From positions 1 to 54,800 of the forward strand of contig CAZEFW010000045.1 of assembly GCA_964511535.1 (NCBI GenBank): a stretch of 54,800 bases of DNA. Direction: 5' to 3'. The notes under the pieces were generated by a model. It had not been told where the DNA came from, searched no databases, and saw nothing but the letters and a program-made list of their open reading frames with translations. The position numbers were made by a program, and so were the translations under genes. The stretch comes from CAZCFB01 sp964511535. Lineage in GTDB: Bacteria > Myxococcota_A > Polyangia > GCA-2747355 > CAZCFB01. Shown one piece after another: positions 1 to 10,641 of this stretch (position 1 is the first letter of the stretch; every line of letters starts with the position of its first letter).

Positions 1-1034
1 TCGCACCTGCCATCGCCGCACTTGACCGGGCACTTGCCGCAGTCCTTGGGGCAAGCGATGCAGGTCTCGGGGTAGGTGCACTTGCCGTCCCCGCAGTAGG
101 TGGGGCAGGCGCCGCAGTCCTGGGGGCAACCCTTGCAATCCTCGCTCTTGGCGTCGCACTTGCCGTCGCCGCACTTGGAGGGGCAGACGCCGCAGTCCTT
201 GGGGCAAGATGAGCATGTCTCGGGGTAGGTGCACTTGCCATCGCCGCAGGTGCCGGGGCAGGGGCCGCAGTCCTTGGAGCATGATTTGCAACTCTCGGAG
301 GCAGCGCAGGCGCCGTCTCCGCAGGTGGCCGGGCAGGGCCCGCAGTCGTTGGGGCAGGTCTTGCAGCTCTCCTTGGCATCGCACACCTTGTCGCCGCAGC
401 GGGGCGGGCACTTGCCGCAGTCCTGTGGGCAGTTGGCGCAGCGTTCGCCCGGATCGCACTTGCCGTTGCCGCAGGTCGGAGGGCAGGTCCCGCAGTCGGC
501 GGGGCAGCTCTTGCAGGTCTCGGGGTAGACGCACTTGCCGTCGCCGCACTTGCCGGTACACGGGCCGCAGTCCTTGCTGCACGACGCGCAGCTCTCCCCC
601 GCATCACACTTGCCGTCGCCGCAGGTGGGCTTGCACTTGCCGCAGTCGGTCGGGCAGCTCTTGCAGCTCTCGGCCGCATCGCACTTGCCGTCGCCGCATG
701 TGCCCGGGCACTTGCCGCAGTCAGCCGGGCAGCTCTTGCAGTCCTCGTTCGGGTCGCATGCGCCGTTGCCGCAGCCCGGGGCGCACCTGCCGCAGTCGCT
801 CGGGCAGGTGACGCAGTCCTCCGACGGTCCGCACACCGCGTCTCCGCACACCGGCAGGGGCCCGGCGTCGGGCCCGGCCCCCAGGTCCGCCGCCGGGGTC
901 AGCTCCCCCGGGCCCGTGGTCCGCCCACACCCTGTGGGCGGCAGGTTCGCCATGAACAGCACGATCAGGGCGAGGGCCCCGGCCAGGGGCAACAGGGTCT
1001 CTCCATGTCTGAACCCGATGCGACGACGTTCCAT
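1..1034 (-). CDS. Exported cysteine-rich repeat protein (3' end outside window)
   Basis: Read on the minus strand from the ATG at 1034, which has an AGGAGG Shine-Dalgarno six bases upstream. The frame stays open to the left edge, so the C-terminus is missing. The N-terminus is basic, then hydrophobic (about residues 13-31), and ends in PPTGC, which could be a weak lipobox. After a short linker come 11 complete repeats and the start of a 12th. Each is about 25 residues with the pattern CGDGKC-x3-E-x-C-x2-C-x2-DCG-x-C. The repeat resembles the CGDGxC...CPxDCG modules common in secreted proteins of Myxococcota-like bacteria, whose function is unknown. The regular cysteines suggest a disulfide-rich rod outside the cytoplasm. 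No enzymatic domain is visible in the part present. No function is assigned. Confidence 0.85.
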   Translation of the reverse strand, partial: MERRRIGFRHGETLLPLAGALALIVLFMANLPPTGCGRTTGPGELTPAADLGAGPDAGPLPVCGDAVCGPSEDCVTCPSDCGRCAPGCGNGACDPNEDCKSCPADCGKCPGTCGDGKCDAAESCKSCPTDCGKCKPTCGDGKCDAGESCASCSKDCGPCTGKCGDGKCVYPETCKSCPADCGTCPPTCGNGKCDPGERCANCPQDCGKCPPRCGDKVCDAKESCKTCPNDCGPCPATCGDGACAASESCKSCSKDCGPCPGTCGDGKCTYPETCSSCPKDCGVCPSKCGDGKCDAKSEDCKGCPQDCGACPTYCGDGKCTYPETCIACPKDCGKCPVKCGDGRC

Positions 1035-1239
1035 GCATGCCCTCCTGATTAGAGCTGACTACAAATAAGTGTACACCGCACCGCTCGGAGTCCCGGCGGC
1101 CACGCTCCCCTGCGGCACCCCCGCTCTGTGTCCCGCTTTTTGCTTCTCCTTTTTTGTCCGGCGGTACCGCTTTTTTGCTTCTCCCCGGGCCCAAACGGGT
1201 ATATCCAGGCGGCTTGACCCACAGGTGAGAGGAAGAGAG

Positions 1240-2199
1240 ATGAACCAGATACAACCAACACGGGGGACCGCCGACAGCGCCAGCGGCCCCTTCCTGCTCA
1301 ACTCGGTCGGGAATACTCCGCTGGTTGAGCTCCGGCGGGTGGGGCCGGAACGCGGCGCGCGCGTGCTGGCCAAGCTCGAGGGGCACAACGCGGCGGGCTC
1401 GGTCAAGGACCGGCCGGCGCTGCGCATGATCCAGCAGGCAGAGGCCGACGGCGAGCTGGCCTCGGGCAAGACCATCCTGGAGCCCACCAGCGGCAACACC
1501 GGCATCGGCCTGGCCATGGTGGGCGCGTGCAAGGGGTACCGGGTGAAGCTGACCCTGCCCGAGTGCGTCAGCGTGGAGCGCCGCCAGACCCTGCTGGCCT
1601 ACGGCGCCGAGCTCGTGCTCACCCCCGCGGCCGAGCGCACCGACGGCGCCATCCGCGAGGCGCACCGCATCGTGGAGCAGCAGCCGGACCGCTACTTCAT
1701 GCCGAACCAGTTCGACAACCCGGCCAACTGGAAGGCGCACTACGAGTGGACCGGCCCGGAGCTGCTGGAGCAGACCGGCGGCGAGATGACCGCCTTCGTG
1801 GCTGGCATGGGCACCACCGGCACGCTCATGGGCATCGCCCGCTGCTTCAAGGATCGCGAGACCGGCATCAAGGTCATGGGCGCCGAGCCGGTGGAGGGCC
1901 ACGCCATCCAGGGCCTCAAGAACATGAACGAGGCCATCGTGCCCGGCATCTGGCAGCCCGAGCGGCTGGACGGCATCGTGTCCGTGGATGACCGCCCCGC
2001 CTACAGCATGGCCCGCCGCCTGGCGGTGGAGGAGGGGCTGTTCGTGGGCATGAGCTCCGGCGCCGCCGTGTGGGCCGCCGTCCAGGTGGCCCGGGACCTG
2101 CGCCCCGGCGACACGGTGGTGGCACTGCTACCCGACCGCGGTGACCGCTACCTGAGCACCAGCCTGTTCCGGTCGGTGTGCGCGGAGTGCCCTCCGTAG
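1240..2199 (+). CDS. cysM: Cysteine synthase B-like O-acyl-serine sulfhydrylase
   Basis: PLP-dependent enzyme of the cysteine synthase family, 319 residues, which is normal length. It would replace the activated hydroxyl of O-acetylserine (or O-phosphoserine) with sulfide or thiosulfate to give cysteine in the cytosol. The PLP lysine is K56 in GSVKDRPA. The substrate loop TSGNTG is at 83-88, the phosphate-binding GMGTTG at 189-194, and an SSGAA motif near 272. The GSVKDRPAL form is closer to CysM than CysK, but substrate preference cannot be read with certainty. The ATG at 1240 was chosen because GGAAGAG lies just upstream and the family N-terminus fits; the frame is open further upstream without homology. 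It is convergent with the next gene, with 11 bases between stops. Confidence 0.9.
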   Translation: MNQIQPTRGTADSASGPFLLNSVGNTPLVELRRVGPERGARVLAKLEGHNAAGSVKDRPALRMIQQAEADGELASGKTILEPTSGNTGIGLAMVGACKGYRVKLTLPECVSVERRQTLLAYGAELVLTPAAERTDGAIREAHRIVEQQPDRYFMPNQFDNPANWKAHYEWTGPELLEQTGGEMTAFVAGMGTTGTLMGIARCFKDRETGIKVMGAEPVEGHAIQGLKNMNEAIVPGIWQPERLDGIVSVDDRPAYSMARRLAVEEGLFVGMSSGAAVWAAVQVARDLRPGDTVVALLPDRGDRYLSTSLFRSVCAECPP

Positions 2200-2210
2200 G
2201 GATTCCCTTA

Positions 2211-4190
2211 TTAGAGCAGCCGCGCCCGCCGCATCAGCGCCCGCACGATTCCGGGCCGCTCCAGGGCGAGGTTTCGCTCCTCCGTCGCATCTCTCCGGCG
2301 GTCGTACAATTCGAATAGCCCGTCCTCCCGCCCATACACCAGCTTGAAGCCGCGGGTGATGAAGATGTCCAGCGGGAAGGCGCCCTTGCGACCGCTGACA
2401 TAACGGCTGCTGGCCGCGTGGACCATGTCGTGGGCGCAGGCGCGCGGCCCAAACCAGCTCAGGCCAGGGAAGGGCGTGTCCACCTGCGGCGCGGGGATCC
2501 CGAAGGCGTCGAGGATCGTGGGCTGCAGGTCGGCGTGGCTCGCAAGCCTGGAGGTGGTTGCAGGTTCGATCCCCGGCCCGATCAGCACCGCCGGTACGCT
2601 CAGGACCTGGTCGTAGCCCGAGGCGCCGTGGCCCATGAAGCCGTGCTCCTCGAACATCTCGCCGTGATCCCCGGTGATGATCACAGCGGTCTTGCCGCGC
2701 CCAGGCCGCCGCCCCAGCCCGTCCAGCAGCTGGCCCACGGCATGGTCCAGGTGGCCCAGGGCGTGGGTGTATTTCCTGGGCAGGCGGGTCCTGTGGACCC
2801 TGGCCAGGGGGCAGGCCGCGGAGCATCGTAGGTCGTCGCGGTATTTGTCGTGAAGATCCATGTAGTGGACCCAGAGGAAGTGCTTGCCGCGCTGGACGGA
2901 GGTGATCCGCTCCAGCGCGCGCCGGCTGGTGCGCGCCGCGTCCCCGGCCGCGAGCTGCTTGTGGTCGAAGTAGTAGCCGAGCCGCCGGTGCTCGAGGTCC
3001 GGAACCTCTCCACCGCGGCCCGAGATGATCTTGGAGCTGGTCACCGCGCCGCGGCGGAGCAAGTCGGGCAGGCTGTGCGCCTCGCTTTCGCCGGGGCGGA
3101 GCACCAGGCTCTGGACGAACTCCGCCGTGGAGCTGCCGGCCGCGTAGCAGCTGGTCATCCGGCGTCCCCGCTCTGCAGCGCGCCACAGCGCAGGTGTGAG
3201 CGTCGGAGAGATCGCGTCTGCGCGGAGGGCGTCCAGCGAGACCAGCACCACGAGGTCCAGCCCTGGGCTGCGCCCGGAGCCATCGGGGTGCCGCTGGGCG
3301 CCCCGGTGGTCGTGGCCATGGCTGCTCAGGTTGAGCTCGCGCTCAAGCGGCGCGACCTCCGGGTCGAAGGGCAGGGCGGCGGCCTGGGTGCTGCCCGCGG
3401 GCGCTGGCCGAACTGAGCCCTCCAGGCGGGCCTGGAGCAGGCGCCTGACGCTTAGGCTGCGCAGGCGCATCTCGCCGGCGTGGCGCGGGTCGAGCCGGTC
3501 CTGGTGTGAAAGCCCTGCCAGAGCGGCCAGCGAGCAGGCCATCACGCCGGCCAGCAGCGCCGCCGCGGGCGCCCGGGCGAGGGCGCGGCGCGCGGGCTGG
3601 AGCAGGGCCACCAGCGAGGCCAGCGCCGTCAGGTGGGCCAGGGAGATCAGCTCCGGGTACCTGCCTGCGCCCATGAGCGGCCCCGCGGCCAGGCTGACCA
3701 ATAGCAGGGCGCCCAGGACGCCCTGCTCCAGTCGGGTGGGCGTCCCCCGCGCCAGGCGGACGCACAGCCCGGTCACCAATGCAGCCGCCAGCACCAGCGC
3801 GACGTAGAGCCCCTGCAGCCGTCGCGTGAGCGGGTCGGTGGCAACCCAGCCGGCCAGCGAGGCCACCAGCAGCGCGGGGACCACGCCCGCCTCCCGCGCC
3901 AGGGCCGATGAGGCCGCCTGGCTCCGCTGGCGTATGGTGATGATCAGCGCCGCCACGGGGGCCAACAGGAGCCCGATCCCCCAGCCCAGCGCCACCAGCG
4001 AAAGCACGGTGCGCCCATGTGCCGCCGTAATCGGCGTGGCGGCCAGCGCTGCCAGGGCCCTCCATTCGCTGGCCACCAGGACAAAGACCGACGCCAGGGC
4101 GGTGGTGGCGAGCCAGGAAAAGAGGACGCAGACGACACCGACCGGCGATACAACTCGACAGTCGGTGTTCTCGGGTTTTGCTGCGGCCAT
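2211..4190 (-). CDS. Membrane-anchored sulfatase-like (alkaline phosphatase superfamily) hydrolase or transferase
   Basis: 659 residues. The N-terminal third holds several hydrophobic segments (a multi-pass anchor). The C-terminal half, presumably periplasmic, is an alkaline-phosphatase-superfamily domain. The first metal site is in VSLDALRAD and the second in ITGDHGEMFEEHGFMGHG, both typical of sulfatase-like enzymes. The classical C/S-x-P-x-R formylglycine motif is absent. The expected nucleophile region reads CYAAGSST, so a Ser or Thr nucleophile is likely, as in phosphoethanolamine or phosphoglycerol transferases. Substrate is unknown. The ATG at 4190 is preferred over the one at 4205 because AGGAG sits four bases upstream of it. 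Head-to-head with the kinase gene at 4314. Confidence 0.8.
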   Translation of the reverse strand: MAAAKPENTDCRVVSPVGVVCVLFSWLATTALASVFVLVASEWRALAALAATPITAAHGRTVLSLVALGWGIGLLLAPVAALIITIRQRSQAASSALAREAGVVPALLVASLAGWVATDPLTRRLQGLYVALVLAAALVTGLCVRLARGTPTRLEQGVLGALLLVSLAAGPLMGAGRYPELISLAHLTALASLVALLQPARRALARAPAAALLAGVMACSLAALAGLSHQDRLDPRHAGEMRLRSLSVRRLLQARLEGSVRPAPAGSTQAAALPFDPEVAPLERELNLSSHGHDHRGAQRHPDGSGRSPGLDLVVLVSLDALRADAISPTLTPALWRAAERGRRMTSCYAAGSSTAEFVQSLVLRPGESEAHSLPDLLRRGAVTSSKIISGRGGEVPDLEHRRLGYYFDHKQLAAGDAARTSRRALERITSVQRGKHFLWVHYMDLHDKYRDDLRCSAACPLARVHRTRLPRKYTHALGHLDHAVGQLLDGLGRRPGRGKTAVIITGDHGEMFEEHGFMGHGASGYDQVLSVPAVLIGPGIEPATTSRLASHADLQPTILDAFGIPAPQVDTPFPGLSWFGPRACAHDMVHAASSRYVSGRKGAFPLDIFITRGFKLVYGREDGLFELYDRRRDATEERNLALERPGIVRALMRRARLL

Positions 4191-4313
4191 GGTTCTCCTG
4201 GGCATGTAAAATTACACTTATATTGGAGTTTCGGGCAAGCCAGAAATGCGCCCCACCAGGCGCATGCGCGTAGCCCGACACCGCCCGCCTGATGCATACT
4301 GGCTCCACCTGCC

Positions 4314-6212
4314 ATGGCCTGGGGTTCCGGCAAATACAAGCTGCCCGCCGTCTTCGGGCGTTACGTGCTGCTGCACCGCATCAGCCGCGGGGGCATGGGC
4401 GAGATCTTCCTGGCGAAGCTGGGTGAGATTCAGGGCTTCGAGAAGCCGATCATCATCAAGAAGCTGCTGCCCGACCTGTCTCAGGACCGCGAGTTCCTGC
4501 AGAAGTTCGTCACCGAGGCCCAGATCACCATCAAGCTGTCCCACGGCAACATCGCGCAGGTGTACGAGGTGGGCATGGTGGACGGCGAGTACTTCCTCGC
4601 CATGGAGTATGTCAACGGGCGAGACCTGCGCAGCCTGGCCAACCGCTGCGCCGAGCGGCGTTACACTCTGTCCCCCGAGATCTGCCTGCTGCTGGTGCGC
4701 GAGGTGGCCAACGCCCTGGCGTATGCCCACCGTCGCAAGGACGAGTCGGGCGAATCCCTGGACCTGGTCCACTGCGACATCTCGCCCCCCAACGTGCTGG
4801 TCTCCTACGAGGGCGAGGTGAAGGTGATCGACTTCGGCATCGCCCGGTCGGCCATCATGCGCGGCCTCGAGAGCGAGGACGTTGGGTTCGGCAAGTTCGG
4901 CTACATGGCGCCGGAGCAGCTGATCCGGGGCGCCACCCTGGACCGACGCACCGACATCTACGCCACCGGCGTTGTGCTGCACGAGCTGCTCACCGGCCGT
5001 CGGCTGTTCTCTTTTTCGCCGGGCACCAACTACCGCGAGGTGGCCCGGGTGGTCACCGCGGCGCGGGTCTCGCCCCCGTCCCACTTCAACAAGGCGCTGG
5101 ACGACGGCCTGGACCGGCTGGTGATGCGCGCGTTGAACACCACGCCAGAGGAGCGCTACCAGTCTGCCGAGGAGCTTCGGGACGCGGTCCAGCAGGAGCT
5201 GTACGCCCGCAACCCCAAAATCAGCGCGGACGACCTGGCCGAGGTGATGGGCGATCTGTTCGCCCCGGAGATGGAGGCGAGCCGCCAGGTGATCAGCCTG
5301 CTGTCCGATACGCGCACCGACTCCTTCGAGGAGGAGCTGTCCGACGCCGCCACCCACACCGTGTCCTACGCGCTGTCGGAGCTCTGGTCGGGCCCGGGCA
5401 CGCCCCTGACACCCCCGCCGTCGCCGCCCGGCTCGCCGGACCCCACGCGGGACCTGGGCCCGGCCGGCCCCCGCGGCACCGGCGAGCTGGAGGTACCGCC
5501 CGCGCCCGCCGCGCAGGGCACGGGCGAATCACAGCCGGTCAAGGTGGAGCCGGCCAGCTCCACTGGCGCCGCGCTGCCCAACGCGGGGGGGACCCGCAAG
5601 CTCAGCCAGTCGGAGAAACAGGTCGCCACGCTGTCCGACGAGCTGGCCGCGATCGGGGAGGCCACCGGCGAGAGCCTGGCTCCTCCGGAGCGATCCCGCA
5701 CCTGGCTCTGGGCGGTGGCGATCCTGGCGCTGCTGCTGGGGGGCGGGGTCTGGCTGGGACAGAACCTCTCCGGCGCCGGCCCCGCGCCGGCCCCCGCACC
5801 TGATGCCGCGACGCCGCTGGCGGCCGCGCCAGGCCCCGAGCCGGACGCCGGGCCGCCGGACCTCCCCCCGCCCGACAGCGAGCCCATCGCGTTCGAGCCG
5901 GAGCCGGTCCACCTGAGCCCTGATCTGCAGCCGCCGCCAACGCCGGACCTGGGACGGCCCGACCTCCGCAAGCGCCGCCGCAAGAAGCCTCGGCGCCGGC
6001 CCGCGCTGACCCAGGCCTCGGTGCAGCGAAAGTTCCGCAAGGTGCGCCGGGAGTACGAGCGCTTCACCCGGGCGTACGGCCGCCTGCTGGAGCAGGAGTG
6101 GCAGAAGATCCTGTTCGCCCATACCTACGGCGACAAGCAGCAAAACACCGTGCGCAAGCTAAACGCTCGCCTGGACGCGTTCCGCAAAAAGATGAAGTCC
6201 TTGCGGCGCTGA
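4314..6212 (+). CDS. Transmembrane Ser/Thr protein kinase, non-RD type
   Basis: 632 residues. The kinase domain (about 15-295) has a glycine-rich loop SRGGMGEIF, IIIKK as the ATP lysine site (K49/K50), catalytic loop HCDISPPN (153-160), DFG (173-175) and APE (199-201). A proline-rich juxtamembrane stretch follows, then one transmembrane helix at about 464-484, then a Pro/Ala-rich linker and a basic, probably coiled-coil C-terminal region outside the membrane. The catalytic loop is unusual. The usual Arg of HRD is Cys, making it non-RD, and the usual Lys is Ser, a change common in myxobacterial kinases (HRDxSPxN). The catalytic Asp and metal-binding Asn remain, so activity is plausible. A CATACT hexamer at 4295-4300 lies 13 bases before the ATG and no good Shine-Dalgarno is seen. 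Confidence 0.9.
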   Translation: MAWGSGKYKLPAVFGRYVLLHRISRGGMGEIFLAKLGEIQGFEKPIIIKKLLPDLSQDREFLQKFVTEAQITIKLSHGNIAQVYEVGMVDGEYFLAMEYVNGRDLRSLANRCAERRYTLSPEICLLLVREVANALAYAHRRKDESGESLDLVHCDISPPNVLVSYEGEVKVIDFGIARSAIMRGLESEDVGFGKFGYMAPEQLIRGATLDRRTDIYATGVVLHELLTGRRLFSFSPGTNYREVARVVTAARVSPPSHFNKALDDGLDRLVMRALNTTPEERYQSAEELRDAVQQELYARNPKISADDLAEVMGDLFAPEMEASRQVISLLSDTRTDSFEEELSDAATHTVSYALSELWSGPGTPLTPPPSPPGSPDPTRDLGPAGPRGTGELEVPPAPAAQGTGESQPVKVEPASSTGAALPNAGGTRKLSQSEKQVATLSDELAAIGEATGESLAPPERSRTWLWAVAILALLLGGGVWLGQNLSGAGPAPAPAPDAATPLAAAPGPEPDAGPPDLPPPDSEPIAFEPEPVHLSPDLQPPPTPDLGRPDLRKRRRKKPRRRPALTQASVQRKFRKVRREYERFTRAYGRLLEQEWQKILFAHTYGDKQQNTVRKLNARLDAFRKKMKSLRR

Positions 6213-6311
6213 CAGTGGCGACGCGGCGGGCGCGGGGAATCCATCATTTGCCATTGTTTTTGAGCAATTAGCTGCCTTTCTTTCGCGATTACATGGGCTT
6301 GAACGCGAGCG

Positions 6312-6341
6312 TTGACAACGCCGCACCCTGTGCCCTACAGT
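6312..6341 (+). promoter_or_regulatory. Probable sigma-70 promoter of pyrG
   Basis: A perfect TTGACA at 6312-6317 and TACAGT at 6336-6341 (4 of 6 to consensus) are separated by 18 bases. This would give a leader of about 140 bases before the GTG of pyrG. The leader contains a short GC palindrome near 6450 but no clear attenuator. Confidence 0.5.
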
Positions 6342-6488
6342 GGCCTTCCGTGATGGCTGGTGCACAAAATCCGTCGCGGTCCTGCCGTTGTAGAACCCCC
6401 GGAAAACCACTGGCAACAACCGCGACCGGACAACAACTCATCGCGGCCCCCGGGCCGTCGGGGACCCTCTCTCCCCCTGGAGCATAAC

Positions 6489-8114
6489 GTGGGCAACAAG
6501 CAGACCAAGATCATCTTCGTCACCGGCGGCGTCGTCTCCTCTCTCGGCAAGGGGCTGGCCGCGGCCTCCATTGGCGCCCTGATGGAGAACCGGGGGCTGC
6601 GCATCACCCTGCAGAAGCTGGATCCGTACATCAACGTGGACCCCGGCACCATGAACCCGCTGCAGCATGGCGAGGTCTTCGTCACCGATGATGGCACCGA
6701 GACCGACCTCGATCTGGGCCACTACGAGCGGTTCACCAGCGCGCGCATGTCCCGGACCAACAACTGCACCACCGGCAAGATCTACTTCGACGTCATCTCC
6801 AGGGAGCGCCGGGGGGACTATCTCGGCGCCACGGTTCAGGTGATCCCCCACATCACGGATGCGATCAAGGCCGAGGTGATGGCCTGCGCCCGGGACGTTG
6901 ATCTGCTCATCGCCGAGGTGGGCGGCACCGTGGGCGACATCGAGGGGCTGCCCTTTTACGAGGCGATCCGCCAGCTGCGGATGGAGCTGGGCCACCAGAA
7001 CACCCTCGGCATCCACCTGACCCTGGTGCCGTACATCGCCGCCGCCGGCGAGCTGAAGACCAAGCCGACCCAGCACAGCGTCAAGACTTTGCGAGAGATC
7101 GGCCTGCAGCCGGACATCCTGCTCTGCCGCACGGAGCGGCCCATGTCTTCGGATCTGAAGCGGAAGATCGCCCTGTTCTGCAACGTGGACAAGGACGCGG
7201 TGTTCGAGTCCCGGGACGTCGCCTCGATCTATGAGCTGCCCCTGCGCTTCTTCGAGGACGGCGTGGACGAGAAGGTCGCCGAGGGCCTCAACATCTGGTC
7301 CCGCGCCGCCCGCATGAGCAACTGGGAGGAGCTGGTGGAGATCATCAGGTCTCCGGCCCACGAGGTGCGGGTGGGCATCGTCGGCAAGTACGTGGAGCTC
7401 ACCGAGTCGTACAAGAGCCTCAACGAGGCGCTGGTCCACGGCGGCATCGCCAACAACTGCGCCGTGAACCTGGAGCACATCGACTCGGAGCAGGTGGAGG
7501 GGAAGGGCGCCGAGGCGATGCTCGAGGGCCTGGACGCCATCCTGGTGCCGGGCGGCTTCGGCAGCCGCGGCATCGAGGGCAAGATCCTGGCCGTGCGCCA
7601 CGCCAGGGAGAAGAAGCTGCCCTACTTCGGCATCTGCCTCGGCATGCACATGGCGGTCATCGAGTTCGCGCGCAACGTGGTGGGGCTGACCAACGCCAAC
7701 ACCGTGGAGATCGACGCCGACTCGCCGCACCCGGTCATCAGCATCATGGACGATCAGAAGAGCGTCGAGGACAAGGGCGGCACCATGCGGCTGGGCGCGT
7801 ACCCGTGCGTGCTGGGTACCGGCACCGTGGCGGCCCGGGCGTACGGCGTGCGGGAGATCAGCGAGCGCCACCGCCACCGGTTCGAGTTCAACAATGATTA
7901 TCGTGAGCGGCTGGAGGCGGCGGGCATGGTCCTGTCCGGCATGAGCCCGGACGACAAGCTGGTGGAGATGGTCGAAATCACTGACCATCCGTACTTCGTG
8001 GCGTGCCAGTTCCACCCGGAGTTCAAGTCGCGACCCACGGATCCTCACCCGCTGTTCACCAGCTTCGTCAAGGCGGCGCTGGACGGCAAGGCGCGGGCGG
8101 TGAAGGATATATAG
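6489..8114 (+). CDS. pyrG: CTP synthase
   Basis: Makes CTP from UTP, ATP and glutamine in the cytosol, the last step of pyrimidine nucleotide synthesis. 541 residues, normal length. The N-terminal synthetase domain begins with FVTGGVVSSLGKG and contains YINVDPGTMNP and the GHYERF motif. The C-terminal class I glutamine amidotransferase domain has nucleophile C383 in FGICLGMH and the His-Glu pair in CQFHPEF. The start is a GTG at 6489 preceded by GGAG with six bases spacing; the longer frame from 6360 has no family similarity in its extra 43 residues. rpoN follows after 199 bases. Confidence 0.96.
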   Translation: MGNKQTKIIFVTGGVVSSLGKGLAAASIGALMENRGLRITLQKLDPYINVDPGTMNPLQHGEVFVTDDGTETDLDLGHYERFTSARMSRTNNCTTGKIYFDVISRERRGDYLGATVQVIPHITDAIKAEVMACARDVDLLIAEVGGTVGDIEGLPFYEAIRQLRMELGHQNTLGIHLTLVPYIAAAGELKTKPTQHSVKTLREIGLQPDILLCRTERPMSSDLKRKIALFCNVDKDAVFESRDVASIYELPLRFFEDGVDEKVAEGLNIWSRAARMSNWEELVEIIRSPAHEVRVGIVGKYVELTESYKSLNEALVHGGIANNCAVNLEHIDSEQVEGKGAEAMLEGLDAILVPGGFGSRGIEGKILAVRHAREKKLPYFGICLGMHMAVIEFARNVVGLTNANTVEIDADSPHPVISIMDDQKSVEDKGGTMRLGAYPCVLGTGTVAARAYGVREISERHRHRFEFNNDYRERLEAAGMVLSGMSPDDKLVEMVEITDHPYFVACQFHPEFKSRPTDPHPLFTSFVKAALDGKARAVKDI

Positions 8115-8313
8115 AACCGGAAAGGGACCGTTATTCTACTTACAAAACGGCAGCTTCATCAAGTCCTGACAATCGACGGCCGGCCCTATATCCTGGTGGA
8201 TGGATGTACCCTGATCTATCGCGCGGCTGGCAACGCAACTGGGCCACGGAAGGCTCGCTGCCGGCACCGGAGATCAAGCGGCTCCGGCGCGTGGCCGGAG
8301 CATCGGAAACGTC

Positions 8314-9807
<1,494 letters not shown>

Positions 9808-9820
9808 AGGAGAGACACAC

Positions 9821-10138
9821 ATGAAGCTGAGCGTGACCTTCCGTCACATGGAGCCCTCGGAAGCCCTCAAGCAGCACGTCGAGGACAAGCTGACCCGCAT
9901 CGAGAAGTACTTTCATGAGCCAGCGCGCGCGGAAGCCGTGCTCTCCCTCGATCGGTACCGCCACGGCATCGACATCAGCCTGAAGCTCGCCAACGGCACC
10001 TCCATCCAGGCCAGTGACGTGGCCGATGACATGTACACGGCCGTCGACCAGGTGATGGACAAGCTCGATCGTCAGGTCCGCCGCTACAAGGACAAGATCA
10101 CCACTCATCGCGCTGGTGACAGGGGTGATGACGGCTAG
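9821..10138 (+). CDS. hpf: Ribosome hibernation promoting factor, short form
   Basis: 105 residues, the length of short HPF/RaiA (YhbH) proteins, without the C-terminal dimerisation domain of the long form. The family fold is visible as LSVTFRHMEPSEALKQHVEDKL at the N-terminus followed by the basic C-terminal helix that contacts 16S rRNA. It binds the 30S subunit and stabilises inactive ribosomes in stationary phase or stress. It follows rpoN by 13 bases with a strong AAGGAGA, so the two are co-transcribed. Confidence 0.9.
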   Translation: MKLSVTFRHMEPSEALKQHVEDKLTRIEKYFHEPARAEAVLSLDRYRHGIDISLKLANGTSIQASDVADDMYTAVDQVMDKLDRQVRRYKDKITTHRAGDRGDDG

Positions 10139-10170
10139 ACTGAGTTGTCCACAAACCTGCCGGTGACGCG

Positions 10171-10641
10171 ATGCACCTCATCGATCACATATCTGTAGAT
10201 CTCATCATCCCCGACATGGAGGCGCGCACCAAAGCGGGCGCCCTGCGGGAGCTGGCCGCGCGGCTGGGCGCTGATCTGGCGGAGGGCGCCATCCATCGGA
10301 TCTACAGCGTGCTGCTGGACCGGGAGAACCTGGCCTCCACCGGCATCGGCAATGGGATCGGCATCCCTCACGGCAAGCTGGACGCCCTCGGGACGTTACG
10401 CCTGGGCGTCGGTCGCAGCGTGGCGGGCCTCGACTTCGACTCCGTGGACGGCAAGCCGACTCAGCTCTTCTTCGCGCTTGTGGCGCCGGAAGGCTCCACA
10501 AGCCTGCACCTCAAGGCTCTGGCGCGCATCTCGCGCCTGTGCAAGGAGCCGGGCTTCCGCGCCCGGCTGATGGAGGCGGAGACAGCCGGGGAGATGCTCG
10601 ACATCCTGCGCCGCGAAGAAAGCAAGCTCTGGACCGAATGA
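10171..10641 (+). CDS. ptsN: PTS IIA-like nitrogen-regulatory protein (EIIA-Ntr)
   Basis: 156 residues, normal for PtsN. It is a soluble phosphoryl acceptor at the end of the nitrogen PTS relay and acts by protein-protein contact rather than by sugar transport. The acceptor histidine is H67 in GIGIPHGKL, matching the family IPHG motif. The stop overlaps the hprK start (ATGA at 10638-10641), so translation is coupled. No EIIB or EIIC transporter gene occurs in the window. Confidence 0.93.
   Translation: MHLIDHISVDLIIPDMEARTKAGALRELAARLGADLAEGAIHRIYSVLLDRENLASTGIGNGIGIPHGKLDALGTLRLGVGRSVAGLDFDSVDGKPTQLFFALVAPEGSTSLHLKALARISRLCKEPGFRARLMEAETAGEMLDILRREESKLWTE

Noticed and set aside
209..811. 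Arginine-rich plus-strand frame near the left edge
   Set aside because: It is the complement of the cysteine-rich repeats in another frame and has no ribosome-binding site or family similarity.
3..840. Regular repeats of about 75 bp that might be taken for a CRISPR array
   Set aside because: The periodicity is that of the cysteine-rich protein on the minus strand. The units are diverged and there are no conserved repeats separated by unique spacers.
2211..4190. Classical arylsulfatase
   Set aside because: The C/S-x-P-x-R motif that forms formylglycine is missing. The protein was kept as a sulfatase-like member of the superfamily.
6342..6488. Attenuator or riboswitch in the pyrG leader
   Set aside because: Only a short GC palindrome is seen, with no terminator T-run and no known riboswitch pattern.
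8115..8313. Sigma-70 promoter before rpoN (CTGACA 8166, TATATC 8187)
   Set aside because: The spacer is 15 bases, which is too short for a confident call.
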